Shown here one piece after another: positions 25,509-33,246 of a stretch of 44,932 nt of DNA (position 1 is its first letter; each line of letters starts with the position of its first letter). Origin of the DNA: Candidatus Heimdallarchaeota archaeon (GTDB lineage Archaea > Asgardarchaeota > Heimdallarchaeia > Heimdallarchaeales > Heimdallarchaeaceae); contig BPTM01000174.1 of the NCBI GenBank assembly GCA_023705945.1, forward strand, positions 1 through 44,932, written 5' to 3'. The notes beneath the pieces are model-generated. The model made no database searches. It was not told where the DNA came from and was given only the letters and a program-made list of their open reading frames with translations. The translations under genes were made by a program, and so were the position numbers.

Positions 25509-26501
25509 CTATGAAGTTCTAGTTCTTGGATCAATAAATCCATAAAGTATTTCTGCAATAAGTAGTCCCAATAACGTTAAACCTGATATGATGATAAACG
25601 CCCCTTGAATAAGGTTGTAATCATTTTTTAAAAGTGCATTAAGAAGTAGATTACCTGTCCCTGGATAATTAAACACGGTTTCAATTAGAACAGATCCTCC
25701 AATTAAGCCTCCAACGGACATTCCTATAGAAGTAATGACCGGAAGTAAAGCATTTCTGAAGCCATGCTTAAAAAGTACTTGATTCTCACTCAACCCTTTA
25801 GCTCTAGCAGTTTGAATATAATCCTCTGTTTTAACGTTTATTAAATTTCCACGCATAAACCATGACCAACCTAAAACACCAGATATGACCAGTACTGATA
25901 ATGGAAGCGCTAAATGCCAAAGAATGTCTGCAACACGTTGAAGTGTCGTGAATCTATAGGATAATGCATCTTGGGCACCAAACAATGGAAAATAAATTGG
26001 TGATCCAATTTTATACAATTGAAAACCAAATAGTGCGATGAATACCATCCCTACAAAGAACAGTGGAACTGCATTGTATACATTATATGTCAAAACAAAT
26101 GCCGAATCTGTCTTTGATCCTCTTCTCCAAGCAACCAAAGACCCTAAGAGTATACCTAAAACTGCATTGATTATAAACGCTGAACCTAGAAGTAAAAGCG
26201 TCCACGGTAGCGTTTCCCCTATGACTTCCATTACAGGTTTTTGTTTGAAAAATGAATAACCTAAGTCTCCTTGAATCAAATTCCTCAAGAAAATAAAATA
26301 TTGCTTCCAAAGAGGTTCATTTAATCCCCACCTTTCTTTTGTAGACTCTGGTATGTCTTCATCAATATGAACATTACCGGCATAGATATAGGTAGGATCT
26401 CCTGGCATGACATGATAGATGAAGAAAACTAAAGTTACTGCAACAAAGTAAGCTACAATAGCGAATATAAGTTTCTTGATTATATATTTCCATAACCCCA
26501 T
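25509..26501 (-). CDS. dppB: Oligopeptide ABC importer, permease (DppB/OppB-like)
   Basis: 330 residues with about six membrane helices. The N-terminus KLIFAIVAYFVAVTLVFFIY and MPGDPTYIYAG is typical of DppB, as are GDLGYSFFKQKPV and the EAA-like loop YIQTARAKGLSENQVLFKHG near residue 240, then LIGGSVLIETVFNYPGTGNLL. SD GGAGAGAT precedes the ATG by about five bases. It has its own promoter (BRE/TATA at 26542-26559 on the reverse strand) with a dyad operator upstream, separate from the binding-protein gene by a hairpin terminator. Confidence 0.93.
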   Translation of the reverse strand: MGLWKYIIKKLIFAIVAYFVAVTLVFFIYHVMPGDPTYIYAGNVHIDEDIPESTKERWGLNEPLWKQYFIFLRNLIQGDLGYSFFKQKPVMEVIGETLPWTLLLLGSAFIINAVLGILLGSLVAWRRGSKTDSAFVLTYNVYNAVPLFFVGMVFIALFGFQLYKIGSPIYFPLFGAQDALSYRFTTLQRVADILWHLALPLSVLVISGVLGWSWFMRGNLINVKTEDYIQTARAKGLSENQVLFKHGFRNALLPVITSIGMSVGGLIGGSVLIETVFNYPGTGNLLLNALLKNDYNLIQGAFIIISGLTLLGLLIAEILYGFIDPRTRTS

Positions 26502-26536
26502 AATTATCTCTCCATTATAGATAAGTATCCTTAATT

Positions 26537-26559
26537 GAAATATTTTTAAATATTTCGGG
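26537..26559 (-). promoter_or_regulatory. BRE/TATA of the dppB promoter, embedded in a palindrome
   Basis: On the reverse strand CCCGAAA (26553-26559) followed by TATTTAAAAAT (26542-26552) forms a BRE plus TATA box. Transcription would start near 26521, leaving a leader of about 20 bases with an SD before dppB. The sequence 26537-26556 is also a perfect palindrome with 9-base arms (GAAATATTT / AAATATTTC) around a two-base centre, so a repressor could in principle bind over the TATA box. Confidence 0.6.
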
Positions 26560-26568
26560 TAAATCTAT

Positions 26569-26599
26569 ATGTTTAGAAAAATAATTATCTGCTAAACGT
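26569..26599. promoter_or_regulatory. Candidate operator 1: ATGTTTAG-N15-CTAAACGT dyad upstream of dppB
   Basis: Half-sites GTTTAG (26571-26576) and CTAAAC (26592-26597) are separated by exactly 15 bases, 21 bases centre to centre, that is two helical turns. A near copy lies at 28508-28538 (31 of 37 positions agree when the flanks 26566-26602 and 28505-28541 are aligned by eye). It sits about 10 bases upstream of the BRE of dppB, a position suited to an activator. The protein that binds is unknown; the operon's TPR-wHTH protein is the best candidate. Confidence 0.7.
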
Positions 26600-26621
26600 T
26601 ATTTCTGACCTTAACTGAAAT

Positions 26622-26656
26622 GGAAAAAAGAGAAAAATCTAAGGGAAAACCCTTAG
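26622..26656 (-). terminator. Hairpin plus U-run terminator between the binding-protein gene and dppB
   Basis: About ten bases after the binding-protein stop, the reverse strand holds a perfect 7-base stem with a 4-base loop (CTAAGGG-TTTT-CCCTTAG, 26639-26656), followed directly by T-rich sequence (ATTTTTCTCTTTTTT). This is a stem-loop plus U-run terminator. It would let the binding protein be made in excess over the importer subunits. Confidence 0.7.
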
Positions 26657-26666
26657 TTTTACTTAA

Positions 26667-28406
26667 TTATCTGCGTCTTTTACGAACTAATCCAACTACT
26701 ACAACAATGGTTAGAAAAGCACCAAGTGCTAAGAAACCAGGACCTGATTCAGGTTCAATTAATTGAATATTTAACCATGATTCCCAGTTATCTGGACCAA
26801 CGGTATTACCCATAATCCATCCTTTGAATTCGTTAACTCTGTAAAGAGTTACCCCACCTAGAATGTTTAGAGGTAAGTATGGTAGATCTTCAGCTACAAT
26901 CACTTGAATTTCATCAAGTAAGACTTTCTTCTCAGCTTCGTCGTTTGTAAGGAATATTTCTTCACATAGCGCTGTTACATCGGCTCTTGGATCTCCACTC
27001 CAACCTGGAATGTTCTTGGAATCTGATCCCCAATTTCCGTTTGCATTGAAGAGCCATGAAGCCCAGTTTGGATGTATATCGCTCCAGAAATCAACCCATC
27101 CTAAGAGACACCAATCATAGTTGTATAATTGACTGCCATCTCCACCAATTTCGTGCCATAAGACATCAAAGAGGACTGGTACAACAGTAACATCAATACC
27201 TATGTCGAGCATGTATTCTTTGACTAAGCGAGCAGTGTCTATTGATTCTTGATATTCTGCGCTCACCATTAATTCAAATGCAAGATCTGTTCCATTAGCA
27301 TCTTCTCGTATTCCGTCATCTCCAATATTGTCTAAGAAACCTAGATCATCTAGCATGGAGTTAGCAAGAACAACGTTGTGATCATATTGTCTGACATCTG
27401 GGTTGTAATATTCACCATAAGGTAGACTGCATGATGCAGGACATACTAATCCTCTACCATAACGGGCAACATCAACAATTTCAGATCTATTTATACCAGT
27501 TAGTACAGCTTGTCTGAATTCTTTTATGTTCATTGGATAGAGACGTTGATTTAGACCTAAGTACATCCAGTAATCCATTAACCATTCGTGTTTCTCGATA
27601 GCTGGATCAATCATAGCAACATCTACTAGATCTGGAGGCGCTCCGCCAAGTACATCTAAATCACCAGTACTTAGTGCATAATAACCAGCTTCTGTTTCTC
27701 TGACTATCTGAACAACTTTTTCAGCGATGTAAGGTCCATCTAAATGATAGTCTGCATGAGCCTCAAATCGGAAGAATTGAGCAGGTTCCCATTCAGCTAA
27801 TTTAAAGGGTCCACAACCAATTGGATTATCATTAGTATATGCAAGAATATCTGTAATAGGATCCCAAATGTGTTTTGGTACTATCCACTGTGTTGCAAAA
27901 TCAAGCATTACATCCGAGTAACCAGGTGCATATGAGAAATCAACTGAAACATGAGTCTCATCGATTTTTGTAAATCCATCAATCCAGTCCCAAATCCAGC
28001 TTCTTCTAGGAATTGTGTCATCATTAAGTAATAATTCCCAGGTAAACATTACGTCGTCTGCTGTAAATGGAGTTCCATCATGCCATACTATATTGTCTCG
28101 AAGCGTGAATGTCCATATTTCACCTGTTTCATCGTCATCCCATGCAGAACAGAGAACTGGTGTAGGAACATTGTCTACATCATATTGAACTAACGAGTCA
28201 TATATGTGTTCTAGTATGTACGAATCGTATGTTGTCCCATAAGTCCAAAGGTTAAGCGTATCCGCATCTGACCCCATAGGTGTATAAAGAGTACCACCAT
28301 AGATAGGCTCTTGTGCTAGAATGCTAGTAGGTACTAAAGAAACCATCATACTGAAAGCAAATACTATACCCATAGAAAATAATAATTTTCTTTTCAATTT
28401 TATCAT
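26667..28406 (-). CDS. Peptide/solute-binding protein of the ABC importer (SBP family 5), membrane anchored
   Basis: 579 residues. A signal peptide (LLFSMGIVFAFSMMVSLVP, likely cut near ILAQE) is followed by an SBP_bac_5 domain: GGTLYTPMGSDADTLN, LRDNIVWHDGTPFTADDVMF, NPIGCGPFKLAEWEPAQFFR, ALSTGDLDVLGGAP and FRQAVLTGINRSEIVDVARYG. The end is ESGPGFLALGAF plus a hydrophobic helix (LTIVVVVGLV) and RKRRR, i.e. a C-terminal anchor; the PGF just before the helix resembles a PGF-CTERM sorting signal. No lipobox cysteine is present. It captures peptides or similar solutes outside the membrane for DppBCDF. First gene of the cluster, with its own promoter and operator. Confidence 0.93.
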   Translation of the reverse strand: MIKLKRKLLFSMGIVFAFSMMVSLVPTSILAQEPIYGGTLYTPMGSDADTLNLWTYGTTYDSYILEHIYDSLVQYDVDNVPTPVLCSAWDDDETGEIWTFTLRDNIVWHDGTPFTADDVMFTWELLLNDDTIPRRSWIWDWIDGFTKIDETHVSVDFSYAPGYSDVMLDFATQWIVPKHIWDPITDILAYTNDNPIGCGPFKLAEWEPAQFFRFEAHADYHLDGPYIAEKVVQIVRETEAGYYALSTGDLDVLGGAPPDLVDVAMIDPAIEKHEWLMDYWMYLGLNQRLYPMNIKEFRQAVLTGINRSEIVDVARYGRGLVCPASCSLPYGEYYNPDVRQYDHNVVLANSMLDDLGFLDNIGDDGIREDANGTDLAFELMVSAEYQESIDTARLVKEYMLDIGIDVTVVPVLFDVLWHEIGGDGSQLYNYDWCLLGWVDFWSDIHPNWASWLFNANGNWGSDSKNIPGWSGDPRADVTALCEEIFLTNDEAEKKVLLDEIQVIVAEDLPYLPLNILGGVTLYRVNEFKGWIMGNTVGPDNWESWLNIQLIEPESGPGFLALGAFLTIVVVVGLVRKRRR

Positions 28407-28478
28407 ACCTTTATTTTTTCTTTAATCATTTATGTCTTTGAATGAAAATCAAAGACTTATTCATACTTTTTTATTCAA

Positions 28479-28496
28479 TTATATAAAAATTTCGGC
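28479..28496 (-). promoter_or_regulatory. BRE/TATA of the binding-protein gene
   Basis: The reverse strand reads GCCGAAA (28490-28496), then TTTTATATAA (28479-28488), a BRE plus TATA box closely matching that of dppB. Transcription should begin near 28455-28460, giving a leader of about 50 bases before the ATG at 28406. The dyad operator lies immediately upstream. Confidence 0.6.
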
Positions 28497-28507
28497 GAAA
28501 AAAATAT

Positions 28508-28538
28508 ATGTTTAGAAAAAAGATTATAAACTAAACGT
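28508..28538. promoter_or_regulatory. Candidate operator 2: ATGTTTAG-N15-CTAAACGT dyad between divergent promoters
   Basis: GTTTAG (28510-28515) and CTAAAC (28531-28536) again have exactly 15 bases between them. On the left it precedes the BRE/TATA of the binding-protein gene; on the right a TATA box (TATAAAAG, about 28552-28559) starts roughly 13 bases after it and is centred about 27 bases before the ATG of the beta-lactamase-fold gene. It can therefore act on both divergent genes. Confidence 0.7.
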
Positions 28539-28580
28539 AATAAAATACTAGTATAAAAGATATAGAACTCAGTGAATATC

Positions 28581-30017
28581 ATGGATTTGTCGAACTTCAA
28601 AGAAAAATTTGAACATGAAACTATCAAAATAATGAGGGATTTCAATGTTCCTGGTATGTCTGTTCTTGTAACTAAAGATAGTGAAACCATTTATGAGAGA
28701 GCTTTTGGTTTAAGAAAAAGAGGAGAAGTAAAAGAAGCAACTGTAGATACATTATTTGGAGTTTCTTCTATAACCAAGTCTGTCACAGATTTAGGTATAC
28801 TTCAATTACACGAGGAAGGTAAATTAAATCTTAGGGACCCTATATCTAAATATATTCCTGTAGAAATAGGGCTAAAAGATCAACCTATAAAAATTCATGA
28901 TTTAATGTGTCACGGCTCTGGAGTTCCTTCTCTAATGACATTTTACATGTCACAGATGAACCAAAATTTGTATAAACCTAAAGCTCCACTTTTTCCATTG
29001 GGAAATTGGGATGATTTCTATTTTCATGTGAATGACGCCAAAAGTGAAGTTTTGAGCACTCCTGGTACTAAGTATTATTATTGGAATGCTGGTTTTGCTT
29101 TACTTGGTAAAATTATTGAGAAAGTCAGTGGACTACCATATGAAGAGTATGTAAAGAAGAAAATACTTTCACCATTAGACATGAATCGCAGTACTTTTGC
29201 TAAAGAAGATGTTGAAGCAGATTCTGATGCTACTGTCGGTTATGGTTATGAATGGAATGAGAAACGAATAAAACGTCATCCCAAACCCCTTTTAACTGGT
29301 AAATTTATTGCAAGTTCTGGTGGTCTTATATCAAGTGTAAGAGAAATGACAAATTATCTTCTATGTCAGTTGAATGGTGGAGAGTTTCAAGGGAAAAGAA
29401 TACTTAGTGAGGAATTAATCAAGAAAATGTGGGAACCTCACAATCAAAATTTGCAAACAAGTAGTCAAGAAATGTGTCCTGACTCATCTGTTTATTATGG
29501 ATATGGTTGGAAAGTTTATGATAATTATTACGGTTATAAAATTATTACTCATCAAGGGGTTTCAGGTGTAACTGGAGGTAATGTTGCCTTTATTCCTGAA
29601 TTGACTATTACTTTTGCTCAATTGTACAACGTATCTTGGATGCCTTCCCATCTTATGCACAGAGCTCTTGCCTTACTCCTTGGTAAAGATCCTGATGAAA
29701 CAATGCCCTTCTACAAACGCAGGAAGCACTATAGAAAGTTAAGTGGTAGGTATGATGGATACAAGAAAACTATTACACTCAACATAGAGAATCGAGAAAG
29801 CTTACTTTATCTAATTGATAATAATTGGTCAGATAAAATTGAAATACCTCTTATTCCAAAAAACGATGATCCAGAAGTTATGGATTTCTATGTAATTTTT
29901 CCTCAAGGAAAAATGGATATTCCTTTTACCGAATTATCTAATGGAACTATAATCTTTGAATATGAGAGATATCTTGTTCATAAGAAAACAATAGAACTAG
30001 AAGAAGAGAATATCTAG
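28581..30017 (+). CDS. Serine hydrolase of the beta-lactamase/class C (PBP-like) family
   Basis: About 478 residues from ATG 28581, cytoplasmic by the lack of a signal peptide. Catalytic motifs: Ser63-x-x-Lys66 (VSSITKSV), the YxN motif in KYYYWNAGFALLGKIIE, and a third HxG-type motif in THQGVSGVTGG. The family comprises esterases, D-aminopeptidases and amide hydrolases. GTG 28572 is in frame upstream; the ATG at 28581 fits the TATA spacing for a leaderless mRNA. Residues after about 380 form an extra C-terminal beta domain. It shares operator 2 with the divergent peptide-importer unit, suggesting a job in the same peptide or amide pathway. Confidence 0.9.
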   Translation: MDLSNFKEKFEHETIKIMRDFNVPGMSVLVTKDSETIYERAFGLRKRGEVKEATVDTLFGVSSITKSVTDLGILQLHEEGKLNLRDPISKYIPVEIGLKDQPIKIHDLMCHGSGVPSLMTFYMSQMNQNLYKPKAPLFPLGNWDDFYFHVNDAKSEVLSTPGTKYYYWNAGFALLGKIIEKVSGLPYEEYVKKKILSPLDMNRSTFAKEDVEADSDATVGYGYEWNEKRIKRHPKPLLTGKFIASSGGLISSVREMTNYLLCQLNGGEFQGKRILSEELIKKMWEPHNQNLQTSSQEMCPDSSVYYGYGWKVYDNYYGYKIITHQGVSGVTGGNVAFIPELTITFAQLYNVSWMPSHLMHRALALLLGKDPDETMPFYKRRKHYRKLSGRYDGYKKTITLNIENRESLLYLIDNNWSDKIEIPLIPKNDDPEVMDFYVIFPQGKMDIPFTELSNGTIIFEYERYLVHKKTIELEEENI

Positions 30018-30032
30018 TTCATTTTATCTCTT

Positions 30033-30470
30033 CTAATTTGGTATATATCTTCCAGTAAATCTTTCGTATTGCCCTGGTAGTTTATCCTTCTCAGTTAGAT
30101 ATACCATCCAGGCATGAACTTCTCCCTCAGTCATAGCTTCCCCTGAAGATCTGTCTGATCCTGTTGATGTGCCAAAACGTTGGTTAAAAAGTCCAAATGG
30201 TCCTATCCCTGACATGTAACAGGCTTCTGCTTGAATTAATGCCGCTATATCTTTCAGATACATAGGTTCTGATGTGTTCAATAAGCATCGAATAAAAGAT
30301 CTTACTAACCAGGTTACATAATTCTTAAAAAAATCTCCCATCATGGATTTAGCCATTGATTGTGCCATTTTAGCAAAAGGCATATTAGATCGGTATTTAC
30401 TAATATCAAATCTATCTTGTGCAAAAGGAAGAAGAAATCCTTCCAATTCTTCAATAACTTTTTCTGACAT
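30033..30470 (-). CDS. Hypothetical soluble protein
   Basis: 145 residues, no signal peptide. The first two thirds look helical (VIEELEGFLLPFAQDRF, then KMAQSMAKSMMGDFFKN). The middle IQAEACYMSGIGPFGLFNQR and the end TEGEVHAWMVYLTEKDKLPG are the most distinctive parts. I do not recognise a family. A TATA-like TATAAATAGG on the reverse strand is centred about 27 bases before the ATG, supporting a real, independently transcribed leaderless gene. It converges with the beta-lactamase-fold gene. Confidence 0.7.
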   Translation of the reverse strand: MSEKVIEELEGFLLPFAQDRFDISKYRSNMPFAKMAQSMAKSMMGDFFKNYVTWLVRSFIRCLLNTSEPMYLKDIAALIQAEACYMSGIGPFGLFNQRFGTSTGSDRSSGEAMTEGEVHAWMVYLTEKDKLPGQYERFTGRYIPN

Positions 30471-30511
30471 AATAAAACACTTGTATATTGTCCTATTTAT
30501 ATTTATTTAAT

Positions 30512-31696
30512 TTAAAACCAAACCATTATTGAACAAGGCATTCTTGGAAACAAGTGAGGATTTAGCCACTCTTCTGGTATATTTGTTTCTTCTACTTCAA
30601 GTAACTTTGGAAGAGATTCATATCCTGCCAGTAGCTGTGTTATCTTACTCACTGAGATTTCCAGTATTTTATCTTTGGATACATCTTCTTCAGTAGTTTT
30701 TACAGCAATACATTTTCCGTTATTAATAGCTATTTTCCATGTTCCAGTATTTTCTTCGATAATTTTATCTTCCATTTTCAAATGAAGCGATGTTGATATA
30801 TTTGGTGGAAAATTTAAACCTTCAAAACACATTTTCAAATCTAGAACTCGTAACATCCCTGACCAAGAGGCAAATTTGTGTTCTGAATTGTAATCTACCA
30901 AATAACTCAGTATTTCTTCCTCATAAGGTAAATTTATCATAATATGCTTAACATCGCTGTCGAAATTTCTAAGGAAAGAGAAAATTGATTTTTTAGTAGA
31001 TATATCAATGTAAGCAAGATCAAGTATATTCATATCATGTTGATACTCACCGGTTTTTTTGAGTTTGAAACAGAAGTAACCTACAGGTACCTCTCCTCTC
31101 TCAAAAAGATACATTTTGAACCTCTGTGCATAGCTTCTCAATTTCCAAGCATCTTCTTTACCAACAATTCTAGTATATTTGTTAACTGCATTCTGAGCTA
31201 TTGTATTTAACTTTTTGAAATCTTTCGTAGGTTCATATCTTTTAATTGATATGCTTTCATCTTTCTGAAGATCTTTTCGAATATTTGATGGTTTTATCTT
31301 GTAAGATATAGCTTTTTCAATACTAGCATAACCAAAATTACTATAGAACTTATGTTCAAAAGGCCAAAGTGCGCTGTAAACATAACCATCATCTTTCATT
31401 TTTCGAAGCAATATATTCATCAGTTTATTTACTAAACCTTTTCTTCTATGAACTGGGCTAGTCATAACAAAAGCTATTCCTGCACATTTAAACAACTGAT
31501 TTCTTATGAATATTTCAAAGAATCTTCCATCTGCAGCTGCTTGTAGTTGATCATCTTCAAATGCTCCAAGAAAATATTGCTCACTAAATTCTTTGAAGTC
31601 GTTTTTCATATTTTCTACAGATTCATGAAAACAAGTAGCAGCTAATTCAGCTGCTTGATCATATTCATCCTTAGAGGAAATCTGTTTAAATTCCAT
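30512..31696 (-). CDS. Eis-like GNAT N-acetyltransferase with C-terminal SCP2-like domain
   Basis: 394 residues. The N-terminal GNAT has the acetyl-CoA site VMTSPVHRRKGLVNKLM (the R/Q-x-x-G-x-G/A loop) and the Eis-typical SALWPFEHKFYSNFGYA. A second GNAT-like domain follows (about 150-280), and a C-terminal sterol-carrier-protein-like domain ends in a phenylalanine at the chain terminus (PCSIMVWF), as in Eis where the C-terminal carboxylate is part of the active site. Eis-family proteins acetylate amines; the substrate here is unknown. A TATA-like TTTAAAA about 27 bases upstream indicates a leaderless start at 31696. Confidence 0.87.
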   Translation of the reverse strand: MEFKQISSKDEYDQAAELAATCFHESVENMKNDFKEFSEQYFLGAFEDDQLQAAADGRFFEIFIRNQLFKCAGIAFVMTSPVHRRKGLVNKLMNILLRKMKDDGYVYSALWPFEHKFYSNFGYASIEKAISYKIKPSNIRKDLQKDESISIKRYEPTKDFKKLNTIAQNAVNKYTRIVGKEDAWKLRSYAQRFKMYLFERGEVPVGYFCFKLKKTGEYQHDMNILDLAYIDISTKKSIFSFLRNFDSDVKHIMINLPYEEEILSYLVDYNSEHKFASWSGMLRVLDLKMCFEGLNFPPNISTSLHLKMEDKIIEENTGTWKIAINNGKCIAVKTTEEDVSKDKILEISVSKITQLLAGYESLPKLLEVEETNIPEEWLNPHLFPRMPCSIMVWF

Positions 31697-31812
31697 AGTT
31701 TGCGTTAATTCTATACAGTTTTAAATTTTGGTTTTTCAACTAGAAATTTCTATTGAAATATTTAATAATAAGCAAATTCAAAATATATCTGAGTTTCTTA
31801 GTGGGATTTACT

Positions 31813-33246
31813 GTGAAAAGTAGTGAATTGAGAGATGAAAGGGAGGAAGACCAACAAAAAGAAATGAAAAGAATTGCTACGTTAGATTTCCTAAGAGGTG
31901 TAGCGATTTTTGCAGTTATTTTCATTCATTCCTTCCAGTATCTTTATGACTATACTTGGATTATAGAAGACCCTTCTCTTGTTCTTGAATTCCCAATACC
32001 TTTTCTTATCATTGCTGGTGTTTTAGGATACTTCGGACTTTGGGTAGCTTTCTTTATCTTGATTTCAGGAACAGTTAATGCTTATGTAATGACACGTAAA
32101 GCTGTTTCTACAAAGAAAAAATATGTTATTTTAACCAAACAATTAGTAACAGGTGTTTGTATTTTAATCATTGGTTATATTAAGGAAGCTTTCTTCTATT
32201 GGGGATATATAGGGCATTCTATTAGGTCTGGAGATTGGACTAATTTCTATCCTCTTTGGAGCTCACTGTTTGAAATGAAACCTCTTCAAATAATTGGTTG
32301 GACTATGATCGTTAATGGATTTATACACTATTTGCTTATGTTAAGAAATGGTTATAAAAAGTACATTAGAAACATGATAATATATGGTTTGATTATTGTA
32401 GTTGTACTAGTAATAACACCTTTCTTTCAGAGTTGGGCACAATCTATTTACTCTGAATGGGATTTGATTAATTGGAATGATTTATCTCCGTTTATTGAGA
32501 ATTGGGGAAGTGATGGATGGCCAAACCACCATTTGGCTACTGCAAATGCTTCTTTTCCAGTTTGGTTGTTAACGCTAATAACGGGTGAAAATCAACCTCT
32601 ATTCCCATTTCTGGCAACATCAATTGCAGGATCGATGATAGGTATTTCTCTTGCTAAACCAAACCAAAGAAAGCTCTTTCCCTTGTGGGGAGGAATCGCA
32701 GGATTATCTTGTATCTTAACTGGTGTTTTGTTAGGTGTTTTTGGAGTTCCTTTTACTTTCGTATCAACCCCTCCTGCAATCCCAACTTATCTTGTGCATC
32801 TTGGAGGACAAACTATTGTTCTGATGATTTTTCTTGGATTGGTAGAATTCAGAGGAAGAGGAAAAATTTTTGCCAATCGTAAAATAGTGAAATTCTTTCG
32901 ATTATGGTCAATGGTTTCCTTAACAGTTTTTCTCGTTGATTTGTATTTTTACGTCCCTAGATATTTCCTCTCTTTAATCCTGAATAACTTCACAAAATAC
33001 AATGTTATGGAGGATGGGATATTTACAGGTGTTGAGGGCCTCCCTTGGGTTTTATTAGTGTCTTTTGTTGTTCTATTATTCTACGAACTTCTTATCTGGG
33101 GGTGGAGTAAGTTGAACTTCATTGGAACTGCTGAATGGATGTTAATTCAAATGCAGGGGGCATTAACCGGACAGAAATCAACAAGGTTGAACGTCAATCT
33201 GATGATGAATAGAGTTCACTGGATTGATTTTGTAAAAAAATCTTAA
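31813..33246 (+). CDS. Multi-spanning membrane acyltransferase-like protein (DUF1624/HGSNAT-like)
   Basis: About 477 residues from GTG 31813, with ten or so predicted membrane helices. The start of the transmembrane part, KRIATLDFLRGVAIFAVIFI with His in the first helix (IHSF), is the hallmark of DUF1624/heparan-alpha-glucosaminide N-acetyltransferase-like and related acyltransferases that move acyl groups across the membrane. The in-frame ATG at 31753 would add 20 residues and overlap the promoter: a TATA-like AAATATATCT is centred about 27 bases before 31813, so GTG 31813 is preferred. Substrate unknown; a role in cell-envelope modification is possible. Confidence 0.75.
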   Translation: MKSSELRDEREEDQQKEMKRIATLDFLRGVAIFAVIFIHSFQYLYDYTWIIEDPSLVLEFPIPFLIIAGVLGYFGLWVAFFILISGTVNAYVMTRKAVSTKKKYVILTKQLVTGVCILIIGYIKEAFFYWGYIGHSIRSGDWTNFYPLWSSLFEMKPLQIIGWTMIVNGFIHYLLMLRNGYKKYIRNMIIYGLIIVVVLVITPFFQSWAQSIYSEWDLINWNDLSPFIENWGSDGWPNHHLATANASFPVWLLTLITGENQPLFPFLATSIAGSMIGISLAKPNQRKLFPLWGGIAGLSCILTGVLLGVFGVPFTFVSTPPAIPTYLVHLGGQTIVLMIFLGLVEFRGRGKIFANRKIVKFFRLWSMVSLTVFLVDLYFYVPRYFLSLILNNFTKYNVMEDGIFTGVEGLPWVLLVSFVVLLFYELLIWGWSKLNFIGTAEWMLIQMQGALTGQKSTRLNVNLMMNRVHWIDFVKKS

